From contig HF999523.1 of assembly GCA_000434015.1 (NCBI GenBank), positions 309,556 through 373,555 of the forward strand: 64,000 nt of DNA. The letters are read 5' to 3'. Shown here one piece after another: positions 18,407 to 27,772 of this stretch (position 1 is the first letter of the stretch; each line of letters opens with the position of its first letter). Origin of the DNA: Clostridium sp. CAG:571 (GTDB lineage Bacteria > Bacillota > Clostridia > TANB77 > CAG-508). Both the position numbers and the translations under genes were made by a program. The notes beneath the pieces are model-generated. The model made no database searches. It was not told where the DNA came from and saw nothing but the letters and a program-made list of their open reading frames with translations.

Positions 18407-18583
18407 TTAGATACAAACATAAATGAATCCATTTTCGTAAACGAATGTGTGATCAAGAAGAAGAGAAAAGATGTCAAGCAGTTCTTCTTTGGAAAGTTTA
18501 TCAGACTCATTAGATGGGTTTGATACAACAATGTACTTTCCGCAGAGTTCATCTTTGACTTCCTCTTTTAGCGCATGCTGCAT
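18407..18583 (-). CDS. Small hypothetical protein, G+C-richer minus-strand gene
   Basis: This 58-residue protein starts with ATG at 18583 behind a strong aagggaggt. The sequence begins MQHALKEEVKDELCGKYIVV and ends FVYENGFIYVCI. I do not recognise it. Base composition and codon choice (GCG, CTG, CTC, TCC, GTC) differ from the neighbours. It is one of three such minus-strand genes in the window (also 46662 and 48169), suggesting acquisition from another source. The CGG trinucleotide inside it is out of frame (TGC-GGA). Confidence 0.7.
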   Translation of the reverse strand: MQHALKEEVKDELCGKYIVVSNPSNESDKLSKEELLDIFSLLLDHTFVYENGFIYVCI

Positions 18584-18879
18584 TTTGGATAACCTCCCTT
18601 ACAAATTAGTAATAATATTTTAAACTATATTAATAAAAAAGTAAATAACAATCATATGATGTAATAATACAAAATAGATGATAAAAACCCATAATAATAC
18701 AAAAATAATATCTATATAAATTATATATTGGGTAAAATAAGTATATTTGGAAATAAAAAGTCAAAAAAATAGGAAAATCTTTTAGTAAATATGGAAGAAT
18801 TTATTATACTAAAATCTAAGAACAGCTATTTACTAAAAAATATAAATGTGATATAAAAACTATTGAAAGGAAGTAATTT

Positions 18880-19116
18880 ATGAGATTAGATAAATTTTTA
18901 AAAATAGCAAGAGTCATAAAAAGAAGAACAGTAGCAAATGAGGCAGCAGATAGTGGAAGAGTATTTGTTAATGGAAAACAAGTAAAGCCAAGCTATGAAG
19001 TGAAATTAGGAGATATTGTAGAAATAAAATTTGGAGATAAAGTATCTAAATTTGAAATTATAAAAATTCCAAAAATTCAAGGAAAAGATATGGGGGAGTT
19101 AATAAAAGTACTATAA
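18880..19116 (+). CDS. rqcP: S4-domain RNA-binding protein RqcP
   Basis: This 78-residue S4-fold protein (MRLDKFLKIARVIKRRTVAN, then GRVFVNGKQVKPSYEVK) is of the YabO / Hsp15 type. RqcP binds the 50S subunit with RqcH and supports alanine tailing in ribosome-associated quality control. It starts at ATG 18880 with gaaagga. In sporulating Firmicutes it normally lies before yabP-yabQ; here a different membrane protein follows. Rescue of stalled ribosomes may matter particularly where CGG codons stall translation (inference). Confidence 0.92.
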   Translation: MRLDKFLKIARVIKRRTVANEAADSGRVFVNGKQVKPSYEVKLGDIVEIKFGDKVSKFEIIKIPKIQGKDMGELIKVL

Positions 19117-19120
19117 GGAT

Positions 19121-19820
19121 GTGATTAAAATAAAAAAAGCATTAAAAAAAGTTACAGAAGAAGAAAAAGAACAAAAAAACAGAAAAATTAATATGGTTAT
19201 TACAAATATTGTAAGATTATTATTAGTTTTGATTATTGCAAGAGGTATAATTGTAAAAGATTATAGTCAAATATTTATAGCAATACTTACAATTGCTTTA
19301 ACTTTTTATCCAAGTATACTTGAAAAAAAGTTTCGGTGTATATTTACCTGGAAGTTTACAAATTATAATTACACTATTTATATTTGGGGCACAATATTTA
19401 GGTGAAATTAAAAATTTTTATGATAAAATACCTTGGTGGGATACAATGTTACACACAACTTCTGGAATTATTTTAGGAGTTATTGGATTCATGTTTGTAT
19501 ATTTATTAAATAAGAGTTATAGTAATAGTATAAAACTAAGTCCATTTTTTGTTGTAATGTTTGCATTTTGTTTTGCAGTTACAATGGGTGTGTTTTGGGA
19601 ATTCTTTGAATTTAGTGCAGATAGAATTTTAGGAACTAATATGCAAAAATTTAGATTTCCAGAATTAGGCCAAGATGGATTAGTAGATACAATGACAGAT
19701 TTATTTGTAGATGCAGTAGGAGCATTAATTACATCAATTATTGGGTATTTTTATATACAAAAGAAAAATGATGTTTTATTAAGGGATTATTTTAAAAATT
19801 GGTTTAGAAATAAAAAATAA
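19121..19820 (+). CDS. Multi-pass membrane protein (DUF2238/YjdF-like), one CGG +1 shift
   Basis: The protein is about 232 residues across a +1 shift at CGG 19334-19336. It has roughly five to six helices. The conserved polar motifs WWDTMLHTTSGIILG and GVFWEFFEFSADRILG resemble the DUF2238 / YjdF family. Zero-frame reading breaks off at 19405, and the second frame continues with GVYLPGSLQIIITLFIFGAQ. The start is uncertain. GTG 19121 follows rqcP by 4 bases with a very close aagga, and ATG 19192 is an alternative. Function is unknown. Confidence 0.8.
19334..19336 (+). other. CGG +1 recoding site in YjdF-like protein
   Basis: The context is TTT-CGG-T. Skipping C gives TTT-GGT (Phe-Gly). The zero frame stops after 22 codons. 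Confidence 0.88.
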
Positions 19821-19829
19821 AAAATAATT

Positions 19830-19893
19830 ATAGTAAGGGGTTGATGAAAAATAAAAACTAAATTTCATTAATATATCTCTTACTATTTTTTTT
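19830..19893 (+). terminator. Terminator after the YjdF-like gene
   Basis: The stem ATAGTAAG / CTTACTAT is extended inside by TTGATGAAA / TTTCATTAA and followed by seven Ts. It separates this unit from the FAD oxidoreductase. Confidence 0.75.
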
Positions 19894-19911
19894 GGAAAAA
19901 GGAGGATTTTT

Positions 19912-21342
19912 ATGAATAGTAAATATGATGTTATTGTTATAGGAATGGGGCCAAGTTCAATTTTTTTTGCGTATGAGATGATCCAAAAAACAAATATAAA
20001 AGACAAAAAAGTTCTTTTGATAGAACAAGGAAAAAGAGTAGAAAAAAGAAAATGTCCAATTGAAGAATTAGGAAAGTGTACAAAGTGTAAGCCTTTTTGT
20101 AATATAACAAGTGGTTTCTCAGGAGCAGGAGCGTTTTCAGATGGAAAATTATCTTTATACAATAAAGAAGATGAAGATATTCATGTTGGAGGAAATCTTC
20201 ATAGATATATAGGTGTTAATGAAACTAAAAAATTAATTGACTATACAGATAAAATATATCTTGAATTTGGAGCTGATAAAAAACTAGAAGGAACAAAATA
20301 TAAAGACGAAGTAGATAAAATAAAAAATAAAGCAAGAAAAGAAGGTATTCAGTTAGTAGACATTCCAATCAGACATTTAGGGACAGAAAAAGCTCATGAA
20401 TTATATAAAAAAATAGAAGACTATCTAGAAGAAAATAATATAGAAATGAAATTTGAAACGATAGTTGAAGATTTAATAATAAAAGAAAATAAAATTGAAG
20501 GGGTTAAAGTAAAGAATACTAAAAATGAAAAAGAAGAGTTATATGCAAATAAAGTAGTTTTAGCGGTTGGAAGAAAAGGCGCAAATTGGTTATCTGATAT
20601 GTGTATAAAACATAATATAAATACAAAAACTGGTATTGTGGACATAGGAATAAGATATGAATTACCAGATGAAATAATGAAAGATATCAATAAATATATG
20701 TATGAAGGAAAATTTATAGGAAAACCAGGACCTTTTAAGGATAAAGTAAGAACTTTTTGTCAAAATCCAAGTGGATTTGTATCATCAGAAGTGTATGATA
20801 ATAATTTAACTTTAGTTAATGGTCATTCATATAAAGATAAAAAAAGTACTAACACAAATTTAGCAATATTAGTATCACATAATTTTACATATCCATTTAA
20901 TAAACCAATAGATTACGGAAGAAATGTTGCAAAAAATTTAAATGAACTTGGTGCGGGAAATGTTTTGGTTCAAAGATTAGGTGATATTTATAGAGGAAAA
21001 AGAACATGGGAAAAAGAGCTTGAATCAAATTTTGTTAAGCCAACATTAAAATCTGCAGTTCCAGGAGATATAACATTTGCAATAGGTTATAGAACAATGA
21101 CGGATATTTTACATTTTATAAGAGATATGGATAAAATAATAGAAGGATTTGCAAATCCAGAAAATTTATTATATGCGCCAGAAATTAAATTTTATAGTAA
21201 TCAAGTTGTTATAGATAATAAGTTTGAAACAAGTGTAAAAAATCTATATTCAATTGGAGATGGAGGAGGAATGACAAGAGGGCTAATGATGGCTTCTTGT
21301 TCAGGTGTTCAAATGGCTAGAATATTAATTAATAATGATTAA
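19912..21342 (+). CDS. FAD-dependent oxidoreductase (COG2509-like)
   Basis: This 476-residue flavoprotein starts with a Rossmann dinucleotide motif VIGMGPSSIFFAYEM. It carries a Cys-rich patch (CPIEELGKCTKCKPFCN) shortly after, FSGAGAFSDGKL, VVLAVGRKGANWL, and the C-terminal FAD-binding YSIGDGGGMTRGLMMASCSG. This architecture matches uncharacterised FAD-dependent dehydrogenases of COG2509. Substrate and partner are unknown. The start ATG 19912 has aaaggagg. It stands alone between terminators. Confidence 0.9.
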   Translation: MNSKYDVIVIGMGPSSIFFAYEMIQKTNIKDKKVLLIEQGKRVEKRKCPIEELGKCTKCKPFCNITSGFSGAGAFSDGKLSLYNKEDEDIHVGGNLHRYIGVNETKKLIDYTDKIYLEFGADKKLEGTKYKDEVDKIKNKARKEGIQLVDIPIRHLGTEKAHELYKKIEDYLEENNIEMKFETIVEDLIIKENKIEGVKVKNTKNEKEELYANKVVLAVGRKGANWLSDMCIKHNINTKTGIVDIGIRYELPDEIMKDINKYMYEGKFIGKPGPFKDKVRTFCQNPSGFVSSEVYDNNLTLVNGHSYKDKKSTNTNLAILVSHNFTYPFNKPIDYGRNVAKNLNELGAGNVLVQRLGDIYRGKRTWEKELESNFVKPTLKSAVPGDITFAIGYRTMTDILHFIRDMDKIIEGFANPENLLYAPEIKFYSNQVVIDNKFETSVKNLYSIGDGGGMTRGLMMASCSGVQMARILINND

Positions 21343-21510
21343 ATAAAAAATAGATAAGAAAAACTTGTAAAGTAAAAAATAAGTAAAATATAAATAAAAT
21401 TTATAGAATATTAAGAAAGTTTTTGATTAAGTAAAAATTAAACAGCTTTTTGGAAATACAGATACATATTTTAAGATGAATAGCAATAAAAAACAATGAT
21501 TTTTTGAAAA

Positions 21511-21553
21511 TTTTATGTAAAATATTGATTTTTTGTCAAATTGTGAGTATAAT
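21511..21553 (+). promoter_or_regulatory. Promoter of pyk with TTTTATGTAAA element
   Basis: TTGATT at 21525-21530 and TATAAT at 21548-21553 have a 17-base spacer. The word TTTTATGTAAA at 21511-21521 lies just upstream of the -35, as at the 6168 promoter. Confidence 0.65.
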
Positions 21554-21590
21554 AGTCGATATGTTAAAAAAATAAAGGAGATGTTAAATA

Positions 21591-22997
21591 ATGAAAAAGA
21601 CAAAAATTATTTGTAGTATAGGTCCTGCTAGTACAGCACCAGAAGTAATGTGCAAAATGGTAGAAGTAGGAATGAATGTGGCTCGTATTAATTTTTCTCA
21701 TGCAACAATGGAAGAAAGAAAAGCTGTTGTAGAATCTGTTCATAAAGTAAGAGAAATGACAAAGAAAAATATTGCTATTTTATATGATACAAAAGGTCCA
21801 GAATTCAGAAACGGAATGTTAGAAAATGATGAAATCACATTAGTAGAAGGAAAAACAATTCGTTTAGTAAAAGAAACAGTTTTAGGAAATGAAGAAAGAA
21901 TTTCTGTAAACCATCCACAAGCTATAGACAACTTAAAAGTTGGTTCAATAGTTTTATTAGAAAATGGATTAATGAAAATTGAAGTAGTATCTGTAGAAGA
22001 AGATGGAGTTACTTGTAAAATAATAAATGGTGGTGTTTTAGGAAACAAGAAGAGTTTAAATGCACCAGGTGTAAAATTAGATATACCATTTATTAGTGAT
22101 GTAGATAGAGAAGATATTATTTATGCATGTGAACATGAAGGTGACTACATTGCATTATCATTTGTTTCTTGCAAAGAAGATGTACTTGCTGCAAGAGAAA
22201 TCTTAAAAGAATATAATAGAGAAGATATGAAAGTAATATCTAAAATAGAAAGTACAACAGGTGTTGAAAACTTAGATTCTATAATAGATGTTTCAGACGG
22301 AATCATGGTAGCACGTGGAGATTTAGGTGTAGAAGTTCCAATGCAACAATTACCAAGATATCAAAAAGAAATGATCCAAAGATGTCGTGAAAAAGGTAAA
22401 TTTGTTGTAGTTGCAACAGAAATGTTAGAATCTATGAAGAAAAGTGCAAGACCAACTAGAGCAGAAGTTTCAGATGTTGCAAATGCTGTTTTAGACGGTA
22501 CAGATGCAGTAATGCTTTCAGGAGAAACAACTGTTGGAAAATTCCCAGTAGAAGTTGTTCGTTATATGGCTGAAATCTGTAGAGATACAGAAGAATATTA
22601 TGATTATGATTATAAATTCGCTTCAGAAAGAGAAGTTGACATTACAGAAACAATAGCTGATAGTGTTGTAGAAGCGGCAAGTGTATTAGATATAAAATTA
22701 ATAATTGCATCAACTGTAAGTGGAGATACAGCAAGAAGAATAAGTAATTTAAAACCAAGATGTTTAATTTTAGCAGCTACAAATTCAGAAAAAGTTGCAC
22801 GTTCATTAGCACTTAACTATGCAGTATATCCAACAATAGTTCCAGCTTCAGAAAGTACAGACGAAGTAGTAGCGATAGCTAAAGAAAAAGCAAAAGAAGT
22901 AATGGGAATACAATCAGGAGATATTATTGCAATAACAGGAGGTTTCCCAAAGAACGGAGCTAAAACAACAAATTTATTAAAAATAGAAGAAGTTTAA
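21591..22997 (+). CDS. pyk: Pyruvate kinase
   Basis: This 468-residue protein converts phosphoenolpyruvate and ADP to pyruvate and ATP. Motifs are MKKTKIICSIGPAS, MNVARINFSHA, the active-site Lys in VISKIEST, MVARGDLGVEVP and the C-terminal VAIAKEKAKEVMGIQSGD. It lacks the extra C-terminal PEP-utiliser domain found in some Bacilli. The start ATG 21591 has aaaggagatg. Codon choice (CGT for Arg at several positions) suggests high expression. It is monocistronic with its own promoter and terminator. Confidence 0.98.
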   Translation: MKKTKIICSIGPASTAPEVMCKMVEVGMNVARINFSHATMEERKAVVESVHKVREMTKKNIAILYDTKGPEFRNGMLENDEITLVEGKTIRLVKETVLGNEERISVNHPQAIDNLKVGSIVLLENGLMKIEVVSVEEDGVTCKIINGGVLGNKKSLNAPGVKLDIPFISDVDREDIIYACEHEGDYIALSFVSCKEDVLAAREILKEYNREDMKVISKIESTTGVENLDSIIDVSDGIMVARGDLGVEVPMQQLPRYQKEMIQRCREKGKFVVVATEMLESMKKSARPTRAEVSDVANAVLDGTDAVMLSGETTVGKFPVEVVRYMAEICRDTEEYYDYDYKFASEREVDITETIADSVVEAASVLDIKLIIASTVSGDTARRISNLKPRCLILAATNSEKVARSLALNYAVYPTIVPASESTDEVVAIAKEKAKEVMGIQSGDIIAITGGFPKNGAKTTNLLKIEEV

Positions 22998-23019
22998 AAT
23001 ATAAAAGTTTAAATAATAA

Positions 23020-23066
23020 AATAAATGTAGATACAAAGAAAAATGTATTTACATTTATTTTTTTTT
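23020..23066 (+). terminator. Terminator after pyk
   Basis: The stem AATAAATGTAGATACA / TGTATTTACATTTATT (one mismatch) is followed by a T run. The remaining 23067-23326 is A+T-rich with no gene visible. Confidence 0.88.
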
Positions 23067-23326
23067 AGAAAAAATATATTTAATAAAGTTCGTAAAATTT
23101 AATATATAGCAAAAAATATAGACTACATATAAATAAAAAAATATTAATTCATAATAAAATTATTTTTTAGCATAAAAGTACTAAAGAATATTTAAAGTGC
23201 AATGAAAAAATTTATTGAAATGAAAAATTCATAATGATATAATTTTTTTATAAAGAAAAATTATCATATTAAAAATAAATTGAAATCATAATAAGAAGAT
23301 CATAATATAGAAAAGAGGTAATAAGA

Positions 23327-24040
23327 GTGTTTTTTTGCTTTAAAAATCGTGAATGTATAAATGAAGAAAAAATTAAAAGGTTTTATAAAAAATTTGGAAT
23401 AGAAGTGGAAATAGAAGGAAAATTACCAAACATCAATATAAAAATTATTTCTGGGTATGATGGAAATTATAATAGTTATTTGAATGTGAGTATTGAAACT
23501 TTAAATTCAGAAGATAAAATAGAATTTCAAAAATATTTAACAGAGAAAAATAATTTAAGATATAATAATAATATAATGAATAAAAAGATAACAGATAGTT
23601 TAAATCAATGCAATTATCAAGGTAGTATTCAAATATATGATGAAATAAAAGCTGTAAATGCATATATTTTTGGTTTATATTTATGTAAAAAAGGAGGAAA
23701 AACAATAGGAATTTTCTCAAATACAGAAACTAAGGAAAAATTTACAGATGATAGAGGTTATTTCATGAAAGACTATGATGAAAATATATTTTTACATTAT
23801 ATATACATGGGATTAAAAAAATATAGAAGCAAGAAAATAAATTTAAGATATGTTTTGAAAGGTTATACAGAGCAAATTTTTGCATTAATTTATTATCATT
23901 GTCATTATTCTAGTGGAAATGTAGCCGTATACGGAAAAGTAGAATTTGAAATGCTTTCACTATTGTCAATGAAAGAAAAATTATTGTTAGTGTTTTTGGA
24001 TGTAATTTCAATAATTTTGTTTATGTTAGTTTTTGTATAA
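23327..24040 (+). CDS. Hypothetical tail-anchored protein
   Basis: This 237-residue protein reads from GTG 23327 with aaagaggtaa upstream. The soluble part is polar with no motif I recognise. Residues about 218-237 (LLVFLDVISIILFMLVFV) form a C-terminal membrane anchor. It stands between pyk and the heat-shock operon, without obvious co-transcription. No CGG codon is present. The product is unknown. Confidence 0.65.
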   Translation: MFFCFKNRECINEEKIKRFYKKFGIEVEIEGKLPNINIKIISGYDGNYNSYLNVSIETLNSEDKIEFQKYLTEKNNLRYNNNIMNKKITDSLNQCNYQGSIQIYDEIKAVNAYIFGLYLCKKGGKTIGIFSNTETKEKFTDDRGYFMKDYDENIFLHYIYMGLKKYRSKKINLRYVLKGYTEQIFALIYYHCHYSSGNVAVYGKVEFEMLSLLSMKEKLLLVFLDVISIILFMLVFV

Positions 24041-24096
24041 AGTAAGGATTAATAAAATTTTCACATAAAATTCACATAAATTTAAGAGAAAAGGTA

Positions 24097-24123
24097 TTGA
24101 CAATACCTTTTTTTGGATATAAT
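24097..24123 (+). promoter_or_regulatory. Promoter of the hrcA-dnaK operon
   Basis: TTGACA at 24097-24102 is followed by TATAAT at 24118 (15-base spacer) or TAATAT at 24120 (17-base spacer). It sits immediately before the CIRCE operator. Confidence 0.75.
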
Positions 24124-24134
24124 ATATATGCAGT

Positions 24135-24161
24135 TTAGCAGTCGAGACAAAAGAGTGCTAA
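24135..24161 (+). promoter_or_regulatory. CIRCE operator
   Basis: TTAGCAGTC-N9-GAGTGCTAA matches the HrcA-binding consensus TTAGCACTC-N9-GAGTGCTAA with one mismatch in the left arm. It lies 16 bases before the hrcA start, so HrcA represses its own operon until heat stress titrates GroEL. Confidence 0.95.
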
Positions 24162-24176
24162 AAAGAAGGTGAGGGC

Positions 24177-25175
24177 ATGTTAGATAATAGAAAAAAAAGA
24201 ATTTTGCAAGCAATTGTAGATGAATATATAAATACTGCAGAGCCAGTTAGCTCAGGAAGTATAGTAAATAAATATGGTTTGGATTTTAGTAGTGCAACAA
24301 TTAGAAATGATATGGCAGAACTTGAAAAAGTTGGTTTCTTAGATAAGCCACATACATCAAGTGGACGTATACCATCAGCTAAGGGATATAGATTTTATGT
24401 AGATGAATTAATTAAAGATGATAATATTAGTCTAGAAGAAATAAAATACATTCAATCAAAATTAGAAACAAAAGTAAACCAAATTGAAGAATTAACAAAA
24501 ATTGCTACAAGCACTTTATCAGAAATCACACATTATACAACAGTTGCTATTGGACCTAAAATACAAAATATAGAAGAAATAAAATTTGTATTATTAGGAA
24601 CAAGAATGTTAATGGCTGTTATACTAACAGACAGTGGAGTTATAAAAGAAACAATTATAAAATTCGATGAAGATATAACAAATGAACAAGTAGAAATGTT
24701 GAATTTTATATTTAATAATAAATTACGTGGAAAGCCACTAGATTCAATAGATAAGCCACTAGAAGAATACATCTTTTCAGAAATGAATTATAGTTTAAGT
24801 GTAATAAAACCTGTTATGCAAGAAATTAATAAAGTTGTTCACGAAGACGCTAAAATTTATTTAGAGGGAACAAATAAAGCATTTGACTTGCCAGAATTTA
24901 AAAGTTTAGAGGTGGCTAAAAATTTTATAAATGTATTAGATACAAAAGAATTAGTTTTGGATATATTAGATGCAGGACTTGCAAATGATATAAATGTATA
25001 TATTGGAAATGAAACAGAACATAGTGAATTGAAAGATTTTAGTATAGTTACATTTAAACATAGAATAGCTAATAAAGACTTAGGAACAATAGGAATTATA
25101 GGACCAACAAGAATGGATTATTCAAAAGTAATTTCTGTTATGAAATATATTAGTAAAAAACTAAACGGATATTAA
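24177..25175 (+). CDS. hrcA: Heat-inducible transcription repressor HrcA
   Basis: This 332-residue repressor has an N-terminal winged helix (LDNRKKRILQAIVDEYINTA, EPVSSGSI, SATIRNDMAELE and SSGRIPSAKGYRFYVD). The effector domain ends GTIGIIGPTRMDYSKVISVM. It binds the CIRCE element immediately upstream. The start is ATG 24177 with aaggtgagg. It opens the class I heat-shock operon hrcA-grpE-dnaK-dnaJ. Confidence 0.97.
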   Translation: MLDNRKKRILQAIVDEYINTAEPVSSGSIVNKYGLDFSSATIRNDMAELEKVGFLDKPHTSSGRIPSAKGYRFYVDELIKDDNISLEEIKYIQSKLETKVNQIEELTKIATSTLSEITHYTTVAIGPKIQNIEEIKFVLLGTRMLMAVILTDSGVIKETIIKFDEDITNEQVEMLNFIFNNKLRGKPLDSIDKPLEEYIFSEMNYSLSVIKPVMQEINKVVHEDAKIYLEGTNKAFDLPEFKSLEVAKNFINVLDTKELVLDILDAGLANDINVYIGNETEHSELKDFSIVTFKHRIANKDLGTIGIIGPTRMDYSKVISVMKYISKKLNGY

Positions 25176-25192
25176 GAAAGTGAGGAATTTAA

Positions 25193-25690
25193 ATGCAAGA
25201 AGAAAAGAAAGAAAAAAAGTTAGAAGATAACGAAGATGTTAAAAAAATTAAAGAATTGATTGATAATCAAAAAAAGGAACTTGAAGAAAAAGATGATAGA
25301 CTAAAAAGATTAATGGCTGAATTTGATAATTTTAAAAAAAGAAGTTCAAAAGAGAGAGAAGGATTGTATAATTCTTTAGTATCAGACATTTTTACATCAT
25401 TATTACCAGTAATAGATAATTTAGAAAAAGCAGTTAAAGTAGAAACAAAAGATAGTAATTATAAACAAGGTGTAGAAATGGTATTAAAACAATTTAAAGA
25501 TGTTTTAACAGCAAATGGAGTAAAAGAAATAAATACAATTGGAAAAACTTTTGATCCAGAGTTACATGAAGCAGTAGGATCTGTAGTAGATGAAAATCTT
25601 GGGGAAAAAGAAATAAAAGAAGAATACAGAAAAGGGTACATAATAGACGGAAAAGTAATTAGACATTCTTTAGTAGTTGTAGCAAATTAA
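25193..25690 (+). CDS. grpE: Nucleotide exchange factor GrpE
   Basis: This 165-residue GrpE has a long charged N-terminal helix (residues 1-60), the conserved LMAEFDNFKKRSSKER and a C-terminal beta domain (FDPELHEAVGSV, GYIIDGKVIRHSLVVV). It releases ADP from DnaK. It lies 17 bases after hrcA with gtgagga upstream. Confidence 0.96.
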   Translation: MQEEKKEKKLEDNEDVKKIKELIDNQKKELEEKDDRLKRLMAEFDNFKKRSSKEREGLYNSLVSDIFTSLLPVIDNLEKAVKVETKDSNYKQGVEMVLKQFKDVLTANGVKEINTIGKTFDPELHEAVGSVVDENLGEKEIKEEYRKGYIIDGKVIRHSLVVVAN

Positions 25691-25790
25691 TTTAAAATAT
25701 GTTAAAAGTAAATTACGCATATTTTGCGTTATATATAATTTTACAAAAGAAATAAAAATTGAAAGTTTAAAAATATAGGAGGAATTTATA

Positions 25791-27644
25791 ATGGGAAAAA
25801 TAATAGGTATTGATTTAGGAACAACAAACTCATGTGTAGCTGTTATGGAAGGTGGCGAGCCGGTTGTAATTCCTAACGCAGAAGGAAACAGAACAACACC
25901 ATCTGTTGTAGCATTTTCAAAAAATGGAGAAAGATTAGTAGGACAAATAGCTAAACGTCAAGCTGTTACAAATCCAGATAATACTGTAATATCAATAAAA
26001 AGAAAAATGGGAACAAGTGAGAAAGTAAAAATTGAAGGTGATGAATTTTCACCACAAGAAATTTCTGCTATGATTCTTCAAAAATTAAAACAAGATGCAG
26101 AAAATTATTTAGGACAAAAAGTAACTCAAGCAGTTATCACAGTACCTGCATATTTTACAGATAGTCAAAGACAAGCAACAAAAGACGCAGGAAAAATAGC
26201 TGGTCTAGAAGTTTTAAGAATAATAAATGAACCAACAGCAGCAGCACTTGCTTTTGGTATGGATAAAGAAGATCAAGATCAAAAGATTATGATATATGAT
26301 TTAGGTGGAGGAACATTTGATGTTTCTATACTAGATATTGGTGATGGTGTATTTGAAGTTTTAGCAACAAGTGGTAACAACCATTTAGGTGGAGATGACT
26401 TTGATCAAAGAATTATAGATTATTTAGTATCTGAATTTAAAAAATCAAATGGTATTGACTTAAAAACAGATAAAATGGCAATGCAAAGATTAAAAGAAGC
26501 TGCAGAAAAAGCTAAAATAGAACTTTCTGGAATGCAACAAACAAATATTAATTTACCATTTATTACAGCAGATAGCACAGGACCAAAACATTTAGATGTA
26601 AATTTAACAAGAGCTAAATTTGAAGAATTAATTAGTGATTTATTAGAAGAAACTAAAAAACCAGTTATGCAAGCATTAAAAGATGCTGGTGTTAGTGCAA
26701 ATGATTTACACAAAGTATTATTAGTTGGTGGATCTACAAGAGTTCCAGCAGTACAAGAAATAGTTAAAAAAATAACAGGAAAAGAACCAGATAAAGGAAT
26801 AAACCCAGATGAATGTGTTGCAATAGGTGCAGCAATTCAAGGTGGTGTTCTTTCAGGAGATGTTAAAGATTTAGTATTGTTAGATGTAACACCACTTTCA
26901 TTAGGTATTGAAACATATGGTGGAGTATTTACAAAATTAATAGAAAGAAATACAACAATACCAACTAAAAAATCACAAATATTCTCTACTGCAGCAGATG
27001 GACAAACAAGTGTAGAAGTACACGTATTACAAGGTGAAAGAGAAATGGCTGCATACAATAAAACACTTGGAAGATTTCAACTTTCAGGGATTCCAGCAGC
27101 ACCAAGAGGAGTTCCACAAATCGAAGTAACATTTGATATAGATGCAAATGGTATAGTACATGTATCTGCAAAAGATATGGCAACAGGTAATAGTCAACAA
27201 GTTTCTATTACAGCATCTACAAATCTAACAGATGAAGATATAGACAAAGCTGTTAAAGATGCAGAAGCTCATGCAGCAGAAGATAAAAAGAGAAAAGATG
27301 AAATTGAAGCAAGAAATAATGCAGAAAGTTTAGTATACAATTGTGAAAAAACAATTTCAGAATTAGGAGATAAAATTAGCGGAGAAGAAAAAGCTAAAGC
27401 TGAAACAGAAATTGCAAATGTTAAAAAAGCATTAGAAGGATCTGATGTAGAAGCAATAAAATCTGCAACAGAAAAATTAACAACAGTATTTTATTCAATA
27501 TCTGAAAAGTTATATAATCAAAATGCAGCAGCAGGAGCACAAGGTGCTGCAAATGCTAACGAAGCAGAAGCTGGACCAAAAGTAGATGAAAATGGAAATG
27601 TTTATGATGCAGATTATAAAGTAGAAGATGATGGAAATAAATAA
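25791..27644 (+). CDS. dnaK: Chaperone protein DnaK
   Basis: This 617-residue Hsp70 has MGKIIGIDLGTTNSCVAV, the ATPase motifs IINEPTAAALAFG and YDLGGGTFDVSI, VLLVGGSTRVPAVQE, and the interdomain linker DVKDLVLLDVTPLSLGIE. The substrate-binding domain has an Ala/Asn/Glu-rich tail. It refolds proteins with DnaJ and GrpE. A 100-base gap before it holds a leader and the ribosome site taggagga. Confidence 0.99.
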   Translation: MGKIIGIDLGTTNSCVAVMEGGEPVVIPNAEGNRTTPSVVAFSKNGERLVGQIAKRQAVTNPDNTVISIKRKMGTSEKVKIEGDEFSPQEISAMILQKLKQDAENYLGQKVTQAVITVPAYFTDSQRQATKDAGKIAGLEVLRIINEPTAAALAFGMDKEDQDQKIMIYDLGGGTFDVSILDIGDGVFEVLATSGNNHLGGDDFDQRIIDYLVSEFKKSNGIDLKTDKMAMQRLKEAAEKAKIELSGMQQTNINLPFITADSTGPKHLDVNLTRAKFEELISDLLEETKKPVMQALKDAGVSANDLHKVLLVGGSTRVPAVQEIVKKITGKEPDKGINPDECVAIGAAIQGGVLSGDVKDLVLLDVTPLSLGIETYGGVFTKLIERNTTIPTKKSQIFSTAADGQTSVEVHVLQGEREMAAYNKTLGRFQLSGIPAAPRGVPQIEVTFDIDANGIVHVSAKDMATGNSQQVSITASTNLTDEDIDKAVKDAEAHAAEDKKRKDEIEARNNAESLVYNCEKTISELGDKISGEEKAKAETEIANVKKALEGSDVEAIKSATEKLTTVFYSISEKLYNQNAAAGAQGAANANEAEAGPKVDENGNVYDADYKVEDDGNK

Positions 27645-27654
27645 AATTGTATAA

Positions 27655-27756
27655 GAGGGCGGGAAATCTTAACAATTTTATGAATCTAATTTAGTAGATA
27701 AACACATAATATAAGAGAAATTGCCAAAAGAGCCCCGTCCCCAATTGGCAATTTTT
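27655..27756 (+). promoter_or_regulatory. Structured RNA between dnaK and dnaJ
   Basis: The hairpin AAATTGCC / GGCAATTT (27718-27725 with 27747-27754) encloses an unusually G+C-rich loop, agagccccgtccccaatt, and ends in Ts like a terminator. A gagggcggg word at 27655-27663 could pair in part with the C-rich loop. This would give two alternative folds and hence attenuation or temperature control of dnaJ (inference). Confidence 0.6.
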
Positions 27757-27772
27757 CGTTATGGAGGAAAGA

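Noticed and set aside
23067..23326. Possible small gene between pyk and the tail-anchored protein
   Set aside because: The stretch is A+T-rich with stops in all frames and no ribosome site leading to a plausible frame.
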